A stretch of DNA of 64,000 nucleotides from Fictibacillus phosphorivorans (GTDB lineage Bacteria > Bacillota > Bacilli > Bacillales > Fictibacillaceae): the NCBI RefSeq assembly GCF_001629705.1, contig NZ_CP015378.1, positions 2,170,001 to 2,234,000 of the forward strand, read 5' to 3'. Shown in pieces: positions 8,331-16,667 of this stretch. Below the pieces are notes generated by a model that saw only the letters and a program-made list of their open reading frames with translations, was not told where the DNA came from and did no database searches. The position numbers and the translations under genes are program-made. Position 1 is the stretch's first letter, and each line of letters opens with the position of its first letter.

Positions 8331-9155
8331 TTATGTATGAAACAACACTCCGTTCAGCGCATCAACATATCTCTTTGCTGATCGTTGAACCGCTTCTCCA
8401 GCATCTTCTTTAATCACTCGGTTAAATGCATCATAGATACGAGTGAAGGTTAATTCTTTCATCCGATGAGCAATCCTCTCTACCGTAGCACTCGGTAAAG
8501 GAATAAAGTTAGGATAACTGTACATGAAACTGACCCATTCCCGGTCTGCTACGATACGTACAATATCGCCACAAAGAAGAACACCTTGAAGGTGGCTCCC
8601 TTGTTTCCATTCAAGGATGGTACCTCCTTTAAAATGGCCACCGATTCTCTGAAGGATTATTCCTTCACTAAGTTCTAGCTTGTCTCCCGACCAGAAAACG
8701 ATCTTGTCACTTGTTCTCGTTACCCACATCTTATCATCTTCATGTATGTAGAGTGGAGCATCAAATGTCTCAGCCCATTCCACTTGAGTCGAATAATAAT
8801 GAGGATGTGATAGCGCAATTGCATCGATACCACCCAGTTGCCGAATTTCTTTAATGGTATCTTCATCTATGTAACTCACACAATCCCATAACACGTTATA
8901 TCCATTTTCTTTTACGAGATATGCCGTTTGGCCGATCCCAAAACTCGGGCTCGTCTGAACACGATAAAGATTCTCCTCTTCGACACTAACTTCCGTTTTA
9001 TAATTACCACTCTCAACCATCGCTTCAAGTGTAGTCCACGATTGTCCTTTTGAACTCACATACTGTCTTTCTTCTTCACAGATCATACAGGAAGCTGGTT
9101 CATGTACAGAACCCTCATATTGAACCCCACATGTCTCACAAATAAAGTTTTTCAT
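8331..9155 (-). CDS. Metallo-beta-lactamase-fold protein with N-terminal zinc ribbon
   Basis: The 274-residue protein starts with a rubredoxin-like CETC...CMIC knuckle (residues 7-26), then an MBL domain: GQTAYLVKENGYNVLWDC, the metal loop SHPHYYS (about 125), a later GGHFKGGTIL histidine and LLCGD. The canonical HxHxDH loop is degenerate: the aspartate and third histidine are replaced by tyrosine and serine. It therefore cannot bind two metals in the usual way. The gene is monocistronic with its own terminator. A hydrolase or a metal-sensing role is possible. Confidence 0.78.
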   Translation of the reverse strand: MKNFICETCGVQYEGSVHEPASCMICEEERQYVSSKGQSWTTLEAMVESGNYKTEVSVEEENLYRVQTSPSFGIGQTAYLVKENGYNVLWDCVSYIDEDTIKEIRQLGGIDAIALSHPHYYSTQVEWAETFDAPLYIHEDDKMWVTRTSDKIVFWSGDKLELSEGIILQRIGGHFKGGTILEWKQGSHLQGVLLCGDIVRIVADREWVSFMYSYPNFIPLPSATVERIAHRMKELTFTRIYDAFNRVIKEDAGEAVQRSAKRYVDALNGVLFHT

Positions 9156-9513
9156 ACTACTTCCCCCTTCTATTTCTCTAACTCAGATTATAATGTCAGA
9201 AGGAAATTTATAGAAATTTTATGCTTGTATGTTTTGAAATCCTATATCATTTAAATAAAGCACCTTTCAATTACTTAAACATCACAATTGATCTCCCAAA
9301 AGGACACCTTCCTCTTTTAGTACCCACATAATAACGATAATGATGTATATGCTTATCTGACTATGATTCTAACCTCTAATGGGTTAGAATCGTTTAGTTT
9401 AATCTTTTCACCTTAATCCTGAAATCCCCTATTAAAGTAGTTTTTCTTCTTTATTCTTCATTATAAAAAAACAGTAACTATACGTTTTTTCATGTGAATT
9501 CTAAGGTTTATCC
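9156..9513. other. Gene-free interval with one perfect inverted repeat
   Basis: The only structure seen is GATTCTAACC (9365-9374) and GGTTAGAATC (9382-9391) around a seven-base loop. No clear T run follows on either strand. The rest is AT-rich and shows no supported reading frame. Confidence 0.5.
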
Positions 9514-11676
9514 TTATTTAAGATATTTATCATACCAATCTATTAATCTTTCATGATAATGTGTTAAGTTATCCTCATTCCATGTCTCCTGAGAATGCCC
9601 TTCTTCATACAAAATTAATTCTGCAGTCTTACCAATTCGGTTTAATGCGGAAAACATGGATCCAGCTTCCTCAGAACAGAGGTGGTCTTGTGTACCTTGA
9701 ACGATTAAAACAGGTACTTGTATTTTATCAAAATCAAATATTGGAGAATTTCTAATGTACCCCTCTTTATTCTCCCATAATGTGGTTCCCATGTTTGCTT
9801 GTCCGTCCTCCACCCACCCATAGCTATATTGTGGAGGATCAAACTTTGTATAGTAACTTATCAAATTTGCAATACCAGATGAGATTACGGCAGCTTTAAA
9901 TCTTTGAATCCTAGTAATGGCAACAAGTGCTGAATACCCACCAAAAGAATGTCCTATAATGCCAATTCTCTCAGAATCAATCTCTGGATGTTCTACAAGT
10001 GCATTTAACGCGTTTTCGATCGCTTTTGTAATTTCCTCTGCTGGTTCATTACTTCTATACATAGGTAGATCTGGTAAGAAGACCGCAAACCCTCTCGTTG
10101 ATAAAAGATGATGATTATTTGCTGCATATGGACTAAGCCCAAAGAAGCGAACATTTTCAGATTGCATAGCTCCACCATAAACCCGCATGACTACAGGTAC
10201 TTTACCGTTCCTATGTTTAGGCATTAACAGTGCTCCTCTGAATATTTGATCACCTTGTTTCCATTTAATAATCTCAGATGTTCCTAACTCCTGTGTATCT
10301 AATCCATTTATAATAGATTTCATTCTAATTTCTTTAGCGTTTATATCAAGCACCTTAATAGATGAAGGTTCACTTGATGATTGAGAGAAAAACGTAACCA
10401 CTTCTTTCTCGTACATTTTTTGATATGCCGCTCCACCTATATACCAAGGGATATGCACGCATGGCTCCTCAAATATCTTCTCACGTTTACCCGTTTCATA
10501 ATTCATTTTATAAAAGCCATATAAAGCTTCATTCTTTTCTTCGGTTTGTATTATGATATACTTCTGAGTTGGATTTACGATTGGAAAGACTGCTATAATC
10601 TCTCTATCTTCAACTCTTAAAAACTCGTTTTCCGCTTCATTAGATGAAACTCTTAACAACCCGCCATTCACAATTAATAACACATCACCATTCTCAAGGG
10701 AAATTGGCCCATCAAATTCTCTTCCCATGTGCATACCATCATTGTGGAATTTAAGCATACTTGAATTTGTGCTTCGGGTATTTACTAACCATAAGCCCCC
10801 TTCGGATTGAGGTCCACTCGTAAGATAATAAATGGTTTCATTATCTAATCCCCAACAAAAACTCCATCCATAGTCCATTTGAATCTTATTCACAATTCTG
10901 GTTAAGTGAGTTTCTTTGTAGTCTCCAAGAGATATAATGCAGAGCTCAAACACATTTTGTTGAGAATTAACATGTTCATCACCTAAACAATTTGTAAAAG
11001 CAAGATATTTACCATTGCTTGAAAGCTCTATACCAACTGGTCGTAAACCACGAGTTAGAGTTTTATGTGTTCCGGTTGAAACATCCACCAAAATGAGATC
11101 TGCTCTATAACGGTTTTCCCAATATGTTAGATCCTCAGTCTCATTATTTAGAGAGTTACTTGTTATAAAAACCTGTGGCTTTGAAACTGATTTCTTGAGA
11201 GACGAAGTTTTAAAAGAGTCTGAAGAACAAAAATGGTTTTCATCCACATGCTCAACAGGCATTGCTTTTACGATGATACGTTTACCGTCTTTTGTCCAAA
11301 CCGGCTTTTCCATTCCAAAAAAAGGACGTACCGTTATATCTGAAGCAAGTTTTAGAGAACGATCTGACGGTGTCCACAACCAAAGTTGTGCTTTGCTATG
11401 TTGATCAGCAAAGAAAGCTAGTGTCTCCCCGTTAGGCGACCATACGCCCCCCCAACTGCTATCAGCTTCTTCAGCAATCGGAAAAGATTCTCCCGTTTCA
11501 AGATTGCATACCCACTGAGAATTACCTTCTACAGCCTGAGAAACTCCAACTGAACGACTCTTTGCATTTCCACTTAAACAGAACGATAACCATTTTCCGT
11601 TTGAAGATATGGACATGTGCACTAGTTCTGCTGGTTCATTCATATGTAATACTTCATTTACTGTTAAAGGACTCAT
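9514..11676 (-). CDS. S9-family prolyl oligopeptidase / acylaminoacyl peptidase
   Basis: This 720-residue two-domain protein has an N-terminal WD40-like beta-propeller (repeats such as WLSFCLSGN, WSPNGETLAFFAD, SSNGKYLAFTN) and a C-terminal alpha/beta hydrolase with nucleophile GHSFGGYSA, an aspartate in VLIVQGTQDHLC and histidine in YEEGHSQETW. It should cleave short peptides or blocked N-termini in the cytoplasm; there is no signal peptide. The start is ATG 11676 with AAAGGAG nine bases upstream; the longer ATG-proximal frame to 11709 would cross this RBS. Monocistronic and divergent from a lipoprotein gene. Confidence 0.87.
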   Translation of the reverse strand: MSPLTVNEVLHMNEPAELVHMSISSNGKWLSFCLSGNAKSRSVGVSQAVEGNSQWVCNLETGESFPIAEEADSSWGGVWSPNGETLAFFADQHSKAQLWLWTPSDRSLKLASDITVRPFFGMEKPVWTKDGKRIIVKAMPVEHVDENHFCSSDSFKTSSLKKSVSKPQVFITSNSLNNETEDLTYWENRYRADLILVDVSTGTHKTLTRGLRPVGIELSSNGKYLAFTNCLGDEHVNSQQNVFELCIISLGDYKETHLTRIVNKIQMDYGWSFCWGLDNETIYYLTSGPQSEGGLWLVNTRSTNSSMLKFHNDGMHMGREFDGPISLENGDVLLIVNGGLLRVSSNEAENEFLRVEDREIIAVFPIVNPTQKYIIIQTEEKNEALYGFYKMNYETGKREKIFEEPCVHIPWYIGGAAYQKMYEKEVVTFFSQSSSEPSSIKVLDINAKEIRMKSIINGLDTQELGTSEIIKWKQGDQIFRGALLMPKHRNGKVPVVMRVYGGAMQSENVRFFGLSPYAANNHHLLSTRGFAVFLPDLPMYRSNEPAEEITKAIENALNALVEHPEIDSERIGIIGHSFGGYSALVAITRIQRFKAAVISSGIANLISYYTKFDPPQYSYGWVEDGQANMGTTLWENKEGYIRNSPIFDFDKIQVPVLIVQGTQDHLCSEEAGSMFSALNRIGKTAELILYEEGHSQETWNEDNLTHYHERLIDWYDKYLK

Positions 11677-11817
11677 AAAATGTTCTCCTTTTATTCTTAA
11701 TCGTGCCACTTACCTAATTTTCATATTACCAGTAAAATGATGGAAAATTAAAACAAAAAAGAAATGTAACAATTTATGTTTTATGTTCGACATATCAGTA
11801 TAAGAATTGAGGAGGAG

Positions 11818-12516
11818 TTGAAACTGAGAAGATTATATCGTTTAGTATTGATTCTATTTTTACTAACAGGCTGTAATTATGGAGGACAAATTGAAATTGA
11901 TTGGGTTGATTTTATTAAATGGAATAATAAAGAATACCACGGGGTGTACACAGGATTTATTTCAGATCCTTCTTTAATTGGAGAAAAGATTGGGAAAACT
12001 ACATTTAAGGTATCAGATAGCATAAATGATCTAGAGTATAAAACAAAGAACGGAGATGCTGCTTTCTTACCAAAAGGTACAACTCTGTTTGGAATAAAAG
12101 GACGACGTGGATTTATTGCAGTTAAAGATAAAAATGAAATCAATGGGTATAAACTGTATGTTGAATACAATAGTAAGCAAGACCGTTTCTGGTTCAAACA
12201 TATCCCACTCGACAAAGTAACAAAAATTGAAACCTATGCTATAGACCCACACAATGATGTAGATCGGACTTTGAAACAAACCTTATCAGGAAAAGAAGAA
12301 ATTGATGATATTCTATTGTTATTAACAACTAGTAAAAAAGAATCAGGTTACCAACCTTCTATGAAAGACGGAGATCCTCTCATGTATGAAATGACGTTCT
12401 ATACGGGAGAGCCGATAGCTTATAAACTCTCCGTTCACTATGATAAGACAAACTATTATTTTCATCCAGATGATACTAACCTCATTGATGATAAAATAGC
12501 CGTGTTTTTCAAATAA
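11818..12516 (+). CDS. Predicted lipoprotein of unknown function
   Basis: Starting at TTG 11818 directly behind GAGGAGGAG the product begins MKLRRLYRLVLILFLLTGC, a signal peptide with lipobox LLTGC, so it should be anchored to the outer face of the membrane. The 232-residue protein then shows IDWVDFIKWNNKEYHGVYTG, FKVSDSINDLEYKTKNGDAAFLPKGT and a C-terminal half with beta-rich sequence. It resembles uncharacterised Bacillus lipoproteins; no function is recognised. The RBS spacing is short, so CTG six bases on is an alternative start. Confidence 0.72.
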   Translation: MKLRRLYRLVLILFLLTGCNYGGQIEIDWVDFIKWNNKEYHGVYTGFISDPSLIGEKIGKTTFKVSDSINDLEYKTKNGDAAFLPKGTTLFGIKGRRGFIAVKDKNEINGYKLYVEYNSKQDRFWFKHIPLDKVTKIETYAIDPHNDVDRTLKQTLSGKEEIDDILLLLTTSKKESGYQPSMKDGDPLMYEMTFYTGEPIAYKLSVHYDKTNYYFHPDDTNLIDDKIAVFFK

Positions 12517-12554
12517 GCCTTCGTCATTCAAGAAATTTTAAAAATCGCAACAAT

Positions 12555-12608
12555 AAAAGGTTTTAAACCCCATTTAATCAAGATTATGGGTCTAAAACCT
12601 TTTTGCTT
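12555..12608. terminator. Strong bidirectional terminator
   Basis: AAAAGGTTTTAAACCC (from 12555) pairs with GGGTCTAAAACCTTTT (to about 12602). T runs occur on the plus side and TTTT on the minus side. It serves the lipoprotein gene and the convergent XRE operon. Confidence 0.85.
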
Positions 12609-12673
12609 TTTATCTAGAAGAAATGCACCGTTTAGTAAGGGAAAATTCTAATGAAGGAACTAACTTTCAAACT

Positions 12674-13033
12674 TTACGTAAAATCTCTTTTATATTGAAC
12701 GGCTAAATAAATACCACATGCTAGAATGGCTAGCGCGTATTTAAATAGAAAAAAAATGTTCGCCATATACTCAGTAGGAAAAACGATATCACATAGAATG
12801 ATCGTCAACAGCATAAAGTAGCTACTCTTTAAATAAATGTTTGTTGTCCGTTCATCTTCATTCCCCATCTTCTTATAGAATACATAAGCCAATACGATAC
12901 TTACCATCAACAATAAAAATCCAATTCCAATCAACATATTCCAATTATTAGCAGACTGTTCCGCCCATGACTTCAAAGGGTAAAAAGCTGCACTAGGGAT
13001 ATCTGAGATCGACTTAATTTCCATTTTCATCAT
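12674..13033 (-). CDS. Small membrane protein partnered with XRE regulator (DUF2178-like)
   Basis: The 119-residue protein has about four hydrophobic segments (MLIGIGFLLLMVSIVLAYVFY, then SSYFMLLTIILCDIVF, then IFFLFKYALAILACGIYLAVQY) and a cytoplasmic GNEDERTTNIYLKSS loop. The DER motif after the first helices is typical of DUF2178-type proteins found next to YozG/XRE repressors. Its start lies 20 bases inside the upstream XRE gene, indicating coupling. Role unknown. Confidence 0.7.
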   Translation of the reverse strand: MMKMEIKSISDIPSAAFYPLKSWAEQSANNWNMLIGIGFLLLMVSIVLAYVFYKKMGNEDERTTNIYLKSSYFMLLTIILCDIVFPTEYMANIFFLFKYALAILACGIYLAVQYKRDFT

Positions 13034-13253
13034 TTCCTTTCAAATAAGTAAATACATCATTCACATTCACTTTAAAAAATTCAGCAATTCGAAATGCCAA
13101 CAATAGAGTGGGTACATAGTTTCCCTTTTCCATAACAAAGACGGTTTGTTTGGAGACCCCGACCTTTTCTGCTAATTCTTGCTGTGACAATCTGGCAAGG
13201 ACACGATATTCATAAACCTTATTTGAAATAGAATCACCAAAATCTTTCTTCAC
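13014..13253 (-). CDS. XRE-family helix-turn-helix regulator
   Basis: This 79-residue protein is a single Cro/CI-type HTH: EYRVLARLSQQELAEKVGVSKQTVFVMEKGNYVPTL, in part, at residues 15-50, then LAFRIAEFFKVNVNDVFTY. It is the compact regulator type that pairs with a small membrane protein. An inverted repeat upstream (13294-13320) is a probable autoregulatory operator. Confidence 0.88.
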   Translation of the reverse strand: MKKDFGDSISNKVYEYRVLARLSQQELAEKVGVSKQTVFVMEKGNYVPTLLLAFRIAEFFKVNVNDVFTYLKGNDENGN

Positions 13254-13293
13254 ATCATCACCTCTTGAAACTTATTATAAACTAAATTCTTAC

Positions 13294-13320
13294 AAAAAGT
13301 AAAGTAAACTTATACTTTTT
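13294..13320 (-). promoter_or_regulatory. Inverted repeat upstream of XRE gene, likely operator
   Basis: Arms AAAAAGTA (13294-13301) and TACTTTTT (13313-13320) flank 11 bases, 41 bases upstream of the XRE start codon. Confidence 0.5.
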
Positions 13321-13352
13321 ATTATATTACTTTTATTAAATTAATAAAAACA

Positions 13353-13388
13353 TGAAAAAACCTGACGAAAGCACCGTTTCATCAGGTT
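13353..13388 (-). terminator. Terminator downstream of the FbpA-like gene
   Basis: AACCTGATGAAA pairs with TTTCGTCAGGTT on the minus strand, followed by six T. It lies about 125 bases beyond the FbpA-like stop codon. Confidence 0.8.
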
Positions 13389-13514
13389 ACATTAATTTTA
13401 GTTATCATTTTACATTTTTACGCTATCGCCCATTTAACGAATAGCCAATGTTGAATACTCTATTTTATGTTGATTAAATGCTAAAAGTATTTCGCTACCT
13501 AATAATCATTTTCG

Positions 13515-13700
13515 TTATAAAATCTGCTTATTGGGACTTTGCATTTGGTCATACAAAATTTGTCTGAATTCATATTCTAGTTCGCTTAATGTTAGCTGGA
13601 ATAGATGTTGATCATTCTTCTTATAGATCCCTTTACTTAATAAAGTGTTGATCAAGTGTTTCTTACGTTCTTCAATAGCCTGACGGATTAATTCTCCCAT
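13515..13700 (-). CDS. FbpA-like small basic protein
   Basis: The 61-residue product MGELIRQAIEERKKHLI followed by TLSELEYEFRQILYD matches the FbpA family of short helical basic proteins, first described as Fur-regulated in B. subtilis. The start ATG 13700 is preceded by AAGGGGAG. What sets this copy apart is its leader: a complete SAM riboswitch with terminator precedes it, so expression should rise when S-adenosylmethionine falls, rather than (or as well as) when iron falls. Molecular function unknown; B. subtilis FbpA/B/C act with the sRNA FsrA in iron sparing. Confidence 0.75.
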   Translation of the reverse strand: MGELIRQAIEERKKHLINTLLSKGIYKKNDQHLFQLTLSELEYEFRQILYDQMQSPNKQIL

Positions 13701-13726
13701 GATTATGCTCCCCTTCGTTTCGGGGT

Positions 13727-13885
13727 ATAAAAAAACCCCTTCAAATTAAGAAGAGGTTTGCTTGTGTAGCCACCTCTTCCTATCTTCCAAGCAATTGGCT
13801 TGATGGATTTAGCACAGTATTCAGTAAATGAATCTGTTGCTGAGGTTTCATAAGGCCAGTCCCTCCACCTCTCTTGATAAGAAGA
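13727..13885 (-). ncRNA. SAM (S-box) riboswitch with terminator, upstream of FbpA-like gene
   Basis: On the minus strand the hallmark CTTATCAAGAGAGGTGGAGG precedes GGCC, ATGAAACC and CAGCAAC. The P1 helix pairs 13876-13885 with 13775-13784. The intrinsic terminator AACCTCTTC/GAAGGGGTT (13734-13758) is followed by seven T. The 3' strand of P1 (GGAAGAGG) can alternatively pair with the terminator 5' arm as antiterminator. SAM binding should therefore switch transcription off. Confidence 0.92.
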
Positions 13886-13904
13886 AAACAAAAATATTTT
13901 TTTA

Positions 13905-13936
13905 CTACAAAAGCTCACACCTGTTCAGGTATGAGC
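13905..13936 (-). terminator. Terminator hairpin between M14 gene and second S-box
   Basis: GCTCATACCTG (13936-13926 read on minus) pairs with CAGGTGTGAGC (13923-13913), followed by TTTTGT. It should end the M14 transcript. It also lies downstream of a putative promoter (13968-13996), so it could act as an attenuator in the next leader. Confidence 0.7.
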
Positions 13937-13967
13937 CTTCAGTTTACCGATCAGCTAATCTATATCC

Positions 13968-13996
13968 ATTTTAAACCAACAATACATATCAGTCAA
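13968..13996 (-). promoter_or_regulatory. Predicted sigma-A promoter for the FbpA-like transcript
   Basis: On the minus strand TTGACT (13996-13991), 17 bases, then TAAAAT (13973-13968). It begins 37 bases after the M14 stop codon and is the best promoter match before the S-box leader. Confidence 0.55.
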
Positions 13997-14032
13997 CTAG
14001 GAATTAATGATAAACGTTACCTTTATTTTGAA

Positions 14033-16387
14033 TTAATAAAGACTATTCGATATCAAGCGGAATAAGTAATCTGTATGATTTCTAAATCCAGCTTCAATTC
14101 CGATCAACGTGACCGATTTGCTTCTTTCTTGTATAATGACAGCCTGTCCTTGAGCAGGTTTACGATCCTTCCAATGTCCTGCAACAAAGAAGTCATCACG
14201 GTTAGCAAACGTTGCAGCCACATTCACATTGTCTGTATGCGTGTACCATACAGGACTATACACAAAACCTGTGTCCTCATCCTTATATCCTCTAGTTACT
14301 GGTGAGTCTTCATAAGCAATATGAACGATTCCGTTTGCACTTGAAAATCCTTTATGGATTTCTACATCTGTGAGTCCAGCTGTTTTCGCTATTTGAGAAC
14401 CACCCGCACCTATAGCAACGAACTTACCATTTTGGCTTACAAATTCTTTTAGCTTATGATAAAAAGCTTGTACTTCTTCTTCATTAGAAAGACCAAACTC
14501 TTTATTAGCTTCACTCAATTTATATGAGATCAAACTTGCTGAACCGCTATATACAAATGCATCATAACGATTTAAACCTCTTTGAGCTACATCTTTCGGA
14601 TGCACTTCCGTAACATCAAAACCTAATCGTTCTAATGCTAGTTTTGTTCCTGCATGTGATTGAACTTTCCCTAATCCACCATCTTTTAGAATCGCTACCC
14701 TTACTCTTTTGAGAGCAACCGCATCATCTGGAGTTCTTTTTGATACAAGAGTAAGACTCGATTTCTTAACCTCTTTTTTTACTTGCTCTTTATTCCCTTC
14801 AATATAGAAATTTCCTTTTGTATCGCGCTTAACAGAAACTCCTCGTTTAATAAGAGCGTTAACTAGTTCTACTGCATCTACAGAGTTATTAGAAACAAAG
14901 TACGGTCCCTTCCCCTTTAGTTTCCCATCTTGTTCTACTTTTTTAACTTGAGTGGATTTTACCTTTATTTCTTCATTCGTTTCTACTGCGTCAAACCCCC
15001 ATAATTCAGGAAGGTTCCAAGCCGAAATATCATACATTGCATCAATATCGTCTGAAATGTCTTCACCATCCCAAAGGAAAGTGTTCGCAAGTCCAGCTTT
15101 CGCTTGATCCAGATCTACGATGTATGACCCTTTATCGTATTTCTTTCCATTCACAAAAAATGGTTGTTCACTTCTATCTACTTGAACATCGTTATTTATT
15201 AGATGCTGAACTGCTTTTTTTACAGTTGAATTATCTTCTTTATTTTCAGGTATCACATAAGCCTCTGGATAAAATTCTTTTGAATTGTTTGGGTGTTCTC
15301 CACTTACACCTCGGTCAAAGACTTCAATTTGGTCATGAAGCATACCTTGTTTATTTTGAAGCGCAAACTTGAGTGCTCCTGTAACGGCATCGACTTGCCA
15401 CTTCACCCCATCCCAATCGTTTGTCGGTGCTTCAAGTGTATATCCATAACCACCATGAAGCATCGCATAAGCTGGTGTGTATATCGGTGGATACACATCC
15501 CATCCAGAAGCTGAGTCTCGTAGTGGAATATGCGTTCCCTCCATCGATTGATAGAGCTCAGATTCATAGTTTTTTCTTTCACTCACGAGTTCTGATTCCA
15601 TCGCTTCTGCTTGTTGGTTCATCCAATTATATAATAAATCATATTCATAATTCGGGTTATGTGGAGGCGTTCCCGGCAGAATGAGCCCTGGATGTTTTGC
15701 TACTCCTCTTTGTTTCACATAACCATGAAGATCAAGAAGTACGAGCGGGTTGTACTCTACGATTTGTTTGACTACAGCCTTTGTCTCAGGCTGAGATTGA
15801 GTAACAAAATCTCGGTTTAGATCGATGCCCTCTGCATTGAACCTCGTTGCGTCTATTCGTCCGTCTGGATTTGCATTAACATTAATAATTAATGTGAAAT
15901 TCTTTAAGATTTCTTTCGTTTCCTTGTCATTTTCAAAACCAAAACGCTCAATTAGTTTAATCACAGCATCCGTACCAACGAACTCTGTGCCGTGAATGGA
16001 TGCATGAATGAGTATAGGTGCTTTTACATCAGGGTTAACTTTTAAATAGTTCTGCGCTTTCTTAGGATCATCACTCATAAGTTTACGCAACGTTTTATAT
16101 TTCTCAGCAGATCTCTTTGACTCATTATCACCTATCGTGACTGTGTAAAGATTTTTTCCAGTGGACGATTTTCCTGTTACACGAAGATCAATCCGTTTAC
16201 TTGTTTTTTCAAATTGAGTTAATTTATCTTTTAGCGAATCAAACGTTATGTAGTCATACTTTTCTGAGTTGAACAGACTGTGCTTTCGTACAGGCGCTTT
16301 ATCCCCTTCTGCTAATACATGTGTAGCAGGAAGTGTTCCTGCCAATAACGATACACTAAGTAACGTCGATAATAATGGTCTTTTCAT
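14033..16387 (-). CDS. Secreted M14 zinc carboxypeptidase with C-terminal amidotransferase-like domain
   Basis: A signal peptide (MKRPLLSTLLSVSLLAG...HVLA) is followed by an M14 domain: zinc ligands in SIHGTE (about residue 133) and LLDLHGY (about 220), substrate arginines in NPDGR and DLNRDF, and catalytic glutamate in YTLEAPT (about 315). The C-terminal third (from about 560) looks like a type-1 glutamine-amidotransferase fold (AFVYSGSASLI, KFVAIGAGGSQIA) without an obvious catalytic cysteine. I start at ATG 16387; AAGGAG abuts the ATG at 16393. Its leader is a SAM riboswitch, so it should be made when SAM is scarce, perhaps to free amino acids from peptides. Substrate unknown. Confidence 0.88.
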   Translation of the reverse strand: MKRPLLSTLLSVSLLAGTLPATHVLAEGDKAPVRKHSLFNSEKYDYITFDSLKDKLTQFEKTSKRIDLRVTGKSSTGKNLYTVTIGDNESKRSAEKYKTLRKLMSDDPKKAQNYLKVNPDVKAPILIHASIHGTEFVGTDAVIKLIERFGFENDKETKEILKNFTLIINVNANPDGRIDATRFNAEGIDLNRDFVTQSQPETKAVVKQIVEYNPLVLLDLHGYVKQRGVAKHPGLILPGTPPHNPNYEYDLLYNWMNQQAEAMESELVSERKNYESELYQSMEGTHIPLRDSASGWDVYPPIYTPAYAMLHGGYGYTLEAPTNDWDGVKWQVDAVTGALKFALQNKQGMLHDQIEVFDRGVSGEHPNNSKEFYPEAYVIPENKEDNSTVKKAVQHLINNDVQVDRSEQPFFVNGKKYDKGSYIVDLDQAKAGLANTFLWDGEDISDDIDAMYDISAWNLPELWGFDAVETNEEIKVKSTQVKKVEQDGKLKGKGPYFVSNNSVDAVELVNALIKRGVSVKRDTKGNFYIEGNKEQVKKEVKKSSLTLVSKRTPDDAVALKRVRVAILKDGGLGKVQSHAGTKLALERLGFDVTEVHPKDVAQRGLNRYDAFVYSGSASLISYKLSEANKEFGLSNEEEVQAFYHKLKEFVSQNGKFVAIGAGGSQIAKTAGLTDVEIHKGFSSANGIVHIAYEDSPVTRGYKDEDTGFVYSPVWYTHTDNVNVAATFANRDDFFVAGHWKDRKPAQGQAVIIQERSKSVTLIGIEAGFRNHTDYLFRLISNSLY

Positions 16388-16452
16388 CCTCATTCTCCTT
16401 GTTATTATTATTTCTACAGCCTTTATCTCTAAATACCTCCTTTCTTTTCAAC

Positions 16453-16615
16453 AAAAAAAGCCCCTTTCGTTAAGAAAGAGGCTCTGAAAATAAATTAAAT
16501 GATCCTCTTCCTTATCTCTCAGCTTTATAGCTGCAAGAATTAGCACCGTGTCGACAAATCGACCGGTTGCCGGGTTTCATAGGGCTTGTCCCTCCACCTG
16601 CTCTTGATAAAGAAG
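16453..16615 (-). ncRNA. SAM (S-box) riboswitch with terminator, upstream of M14 peptidase
   Basis: The minus strand reads TTTATCAAGAGCAGGTGGAG, then GCCCTATGAAACCCGGCAAC and GGTGCTAATTC, all S-box signature blocks. P1 pairs 16606-16615 with 16507-16516. The terminator AGCCTCTTTC/GAAAGGGGCT (16459-16483) is followed by seven T, and GGAAGAGG of P1 can pair with CCTCTTTC as antiterminator. The canonical order predicts termination when SAM is bound. Confidence 0.95.
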
Positions 16616-16637
16616 TAAATTTATAAGGTTAGTATGG

Positions 16638-16667
16638 ATTATAAAATCTAAACTTAAAAAGTGTCAA
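16638..16667 (-). promoter_or_regulatory. Sigma-A promoter for the S-box/M14 transcript
   Basis: Perfect hexamers on the minus strand: TTGACA (16667-16662), an 18-base spacer, and TATAAT (16643-16638), 22 bases upstream of the riboswitch P1 helix. Confidence 0.8.

Noticed and set aside
13703..13918. A 71-codon minus-strand frame
   Set aside because: It is wholly occupied by the SAM riboswitch aptamer and terminator; it has no RBS and its codons track the conserved RNA blocks.
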